Part shown: one piece after another, positions 5,387-6,069 of the stretch
Layout: the number at the start of each line of letters is the position of its first letter
Position numbering within the stretch: the stretch's first letter is position 1
Assembly: GCA_937873545.1 (NCBI GenBank)
Contig: CALMWI010000062.1
Location: 1 to 6,069, forward strand
Direction of reading: 5' to 3'
DNA from: an uncultured bacterium
GTDB taxonomy: Bacteria > UBA4055
DNA: 6,069 nt
Notes under the pieces: model-generated
Seen by the model: only the letters and a program-made list of their open reading frames with translations
Told to the model about the DNA's origin: nothing
Database searches by the model: none
Position numbers and translations under genes: made by a program

Positions 5387-6069
5387 ATGACGGAGAACAT
5401 TAATAAAAGAATGGAAGAAGGAATAAAACTGGCCAGGCTCGGTTTTTACTCTTATCTGTTCGACGGAACTATTCTTTCTGCCGACCAGGAGACTTTCGAT
5501 TTTTTTGAGCTCGAAGGATTATATAGTGATCATGTTTCACTGGCAGGCAAGAACATAGAGACACTTTTCGAATATACAGGACCAAAGGGCAGACTTAGAG
5601 AAGAATTGAAAGCGAAAAAAAGTGTGTCCAGATTCGAATATGGTATAAAGACCCTCAAAGGCAATGAGAAATGGGGAATGCACAACAGTTATTTATTTCA
5701 GGATGAGGAAACAGGCAAAGAAGCTGTTCAGGTATGTTTTTTCGACATAACCGACAGAAAAAGGCAGGAGGAAGAGAAGATACTTCTTAAGGAAAGGCTT
5801 GTCCAGTCCGAGAAACTGCAGGCTCTGGGTCAGCTCGCCGGAGGCATTGCCCACGATTTTAACAATCAGCTGACGGGAATTATCGGGTTCGCGGACCTGC
5901 TGAGGTATGAATTACAGAGTAATGTAAGATTATCGCATTATGTTGAAAACATCTTGATCTCTGCCAGGCATTCAGCCGGATTGACTAATCAGCTGCTGGC
6001 CTTCGCTAGAAAGGGGAAATACCTGTCCGTGGAGATAGATGTTCACCGCACAATAATGGAAGTAATCTC
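5387..6069 (+). CDS. PAS-domain sensor histidine kinase, 3' end off the window
   Basis: My translation from the ATG at 5387 gives 227 residues with no stop before the window ends. There is no signal peptide or membrane segment at the N-terminus, so the sensor is probably cytoplasmic. A PAS-like sensory domain spans about residues 10-123 and ends in the typical CFFDITDRKRQEEE (117-130). A short helical linker (131-145) leads to the HisKA dimerisation domain, with LGQLAGGIAHDFNNQLTGII (147-166); H156 is the expected phosphorylated histidine. The ATP-binding HATPase domain should follow outside the window, and a receiver domain is common in this class. A GGAG site (5374-5377) lies nine bases before the ATG and supports this start; the nearby ATG at 5382 meets a stop after two codons. 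It lies 20 bases after the FGGY kinase, probably in the same operon. The ligand and partner regulator are unknown. Confidence 0.93.
   Translation, partial: MTENINKRMEEGIKLARLGFYSYLFDGTILSADQETFDFFELEGLYSDHVSLAGKNIETLFEYTGPKGRLREELKAKKSVSRFEYGIKTLKGNEKWGMHNSYLFQDEETGKEAVQVCFFDITDRKRQEEEKILLKERLVQSEKLQALGQLAGGIAHDFNNQLTGIIGFADLLRYELQSNVRLSHYVENILISARHSAGLTNQLLAFARKGKYLSVEIDVHRTIMEVI

Overview
This is ordinary-looking bacterial chromosome with seven protein-coding genes, dense and about 45% G+C by eye. No RNA gene, insertion sequence, CRISPR array or phage gene is visible. The presence of Mpl, a muropeptide-recycling ligase found mainly in diderm bacteria with diaminopimelate-type peptidoglycan, suggests a Gram-negative-type organism. 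The phylum cannot be settled from this window. The soluble PAS histidine kinase and the DUF3795-type protein would fit an environmental or anaerobic lineage, but that is a weak inference.

The left part (1-2963) is all on the minus strand. Reading in the direction of transcription, it holds a cysteine synthase (2963 to 2058/2068), a short gap with a good sigma70-like promoter, mpl (1981-590), and an RsuA/RluB-type pseudouridine synthase that overlaps the mpl stop codon by one base and runs off the left edge. The cysteine synthase has a one-base frameshift just before its conserved C-terminus; the correct ending is readable in the next frame.

A 244-bp divergent intergenic region (2964-3207) separates this from a plus-strand pair: an 80-residue cysteine-rich DUF3795-like protein and, 14 bp later, a GNAT acetyltransferase that closely resembles aminoglycoside 2'-N-acetyltransferases, AAC(2')-I. 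This is the most notable gene in the window.

After a 126-bp gap carrying a near-consensus promoter (TTGACA, 17 bp, TATATT) comes a second plus-strand unit: a glycerol-kinase-like FGGY kinase that lacks about 60 internal residues and about 20 C-terminal residues relative to GlpK, then a PAS-HisKA sensor kinase cut by the right edge. The genes do not form one pathway. They look like three transcription units: cell-wall/cysteine/RNA-modification housekeeping, a small accessory pair, and a kinase-sensor pair. No complete novel system is evident. The best leads are the AAC(2')-like protein, the two gene lesions, and the pairing of a shortened sugar kinase with a sensor kinase.
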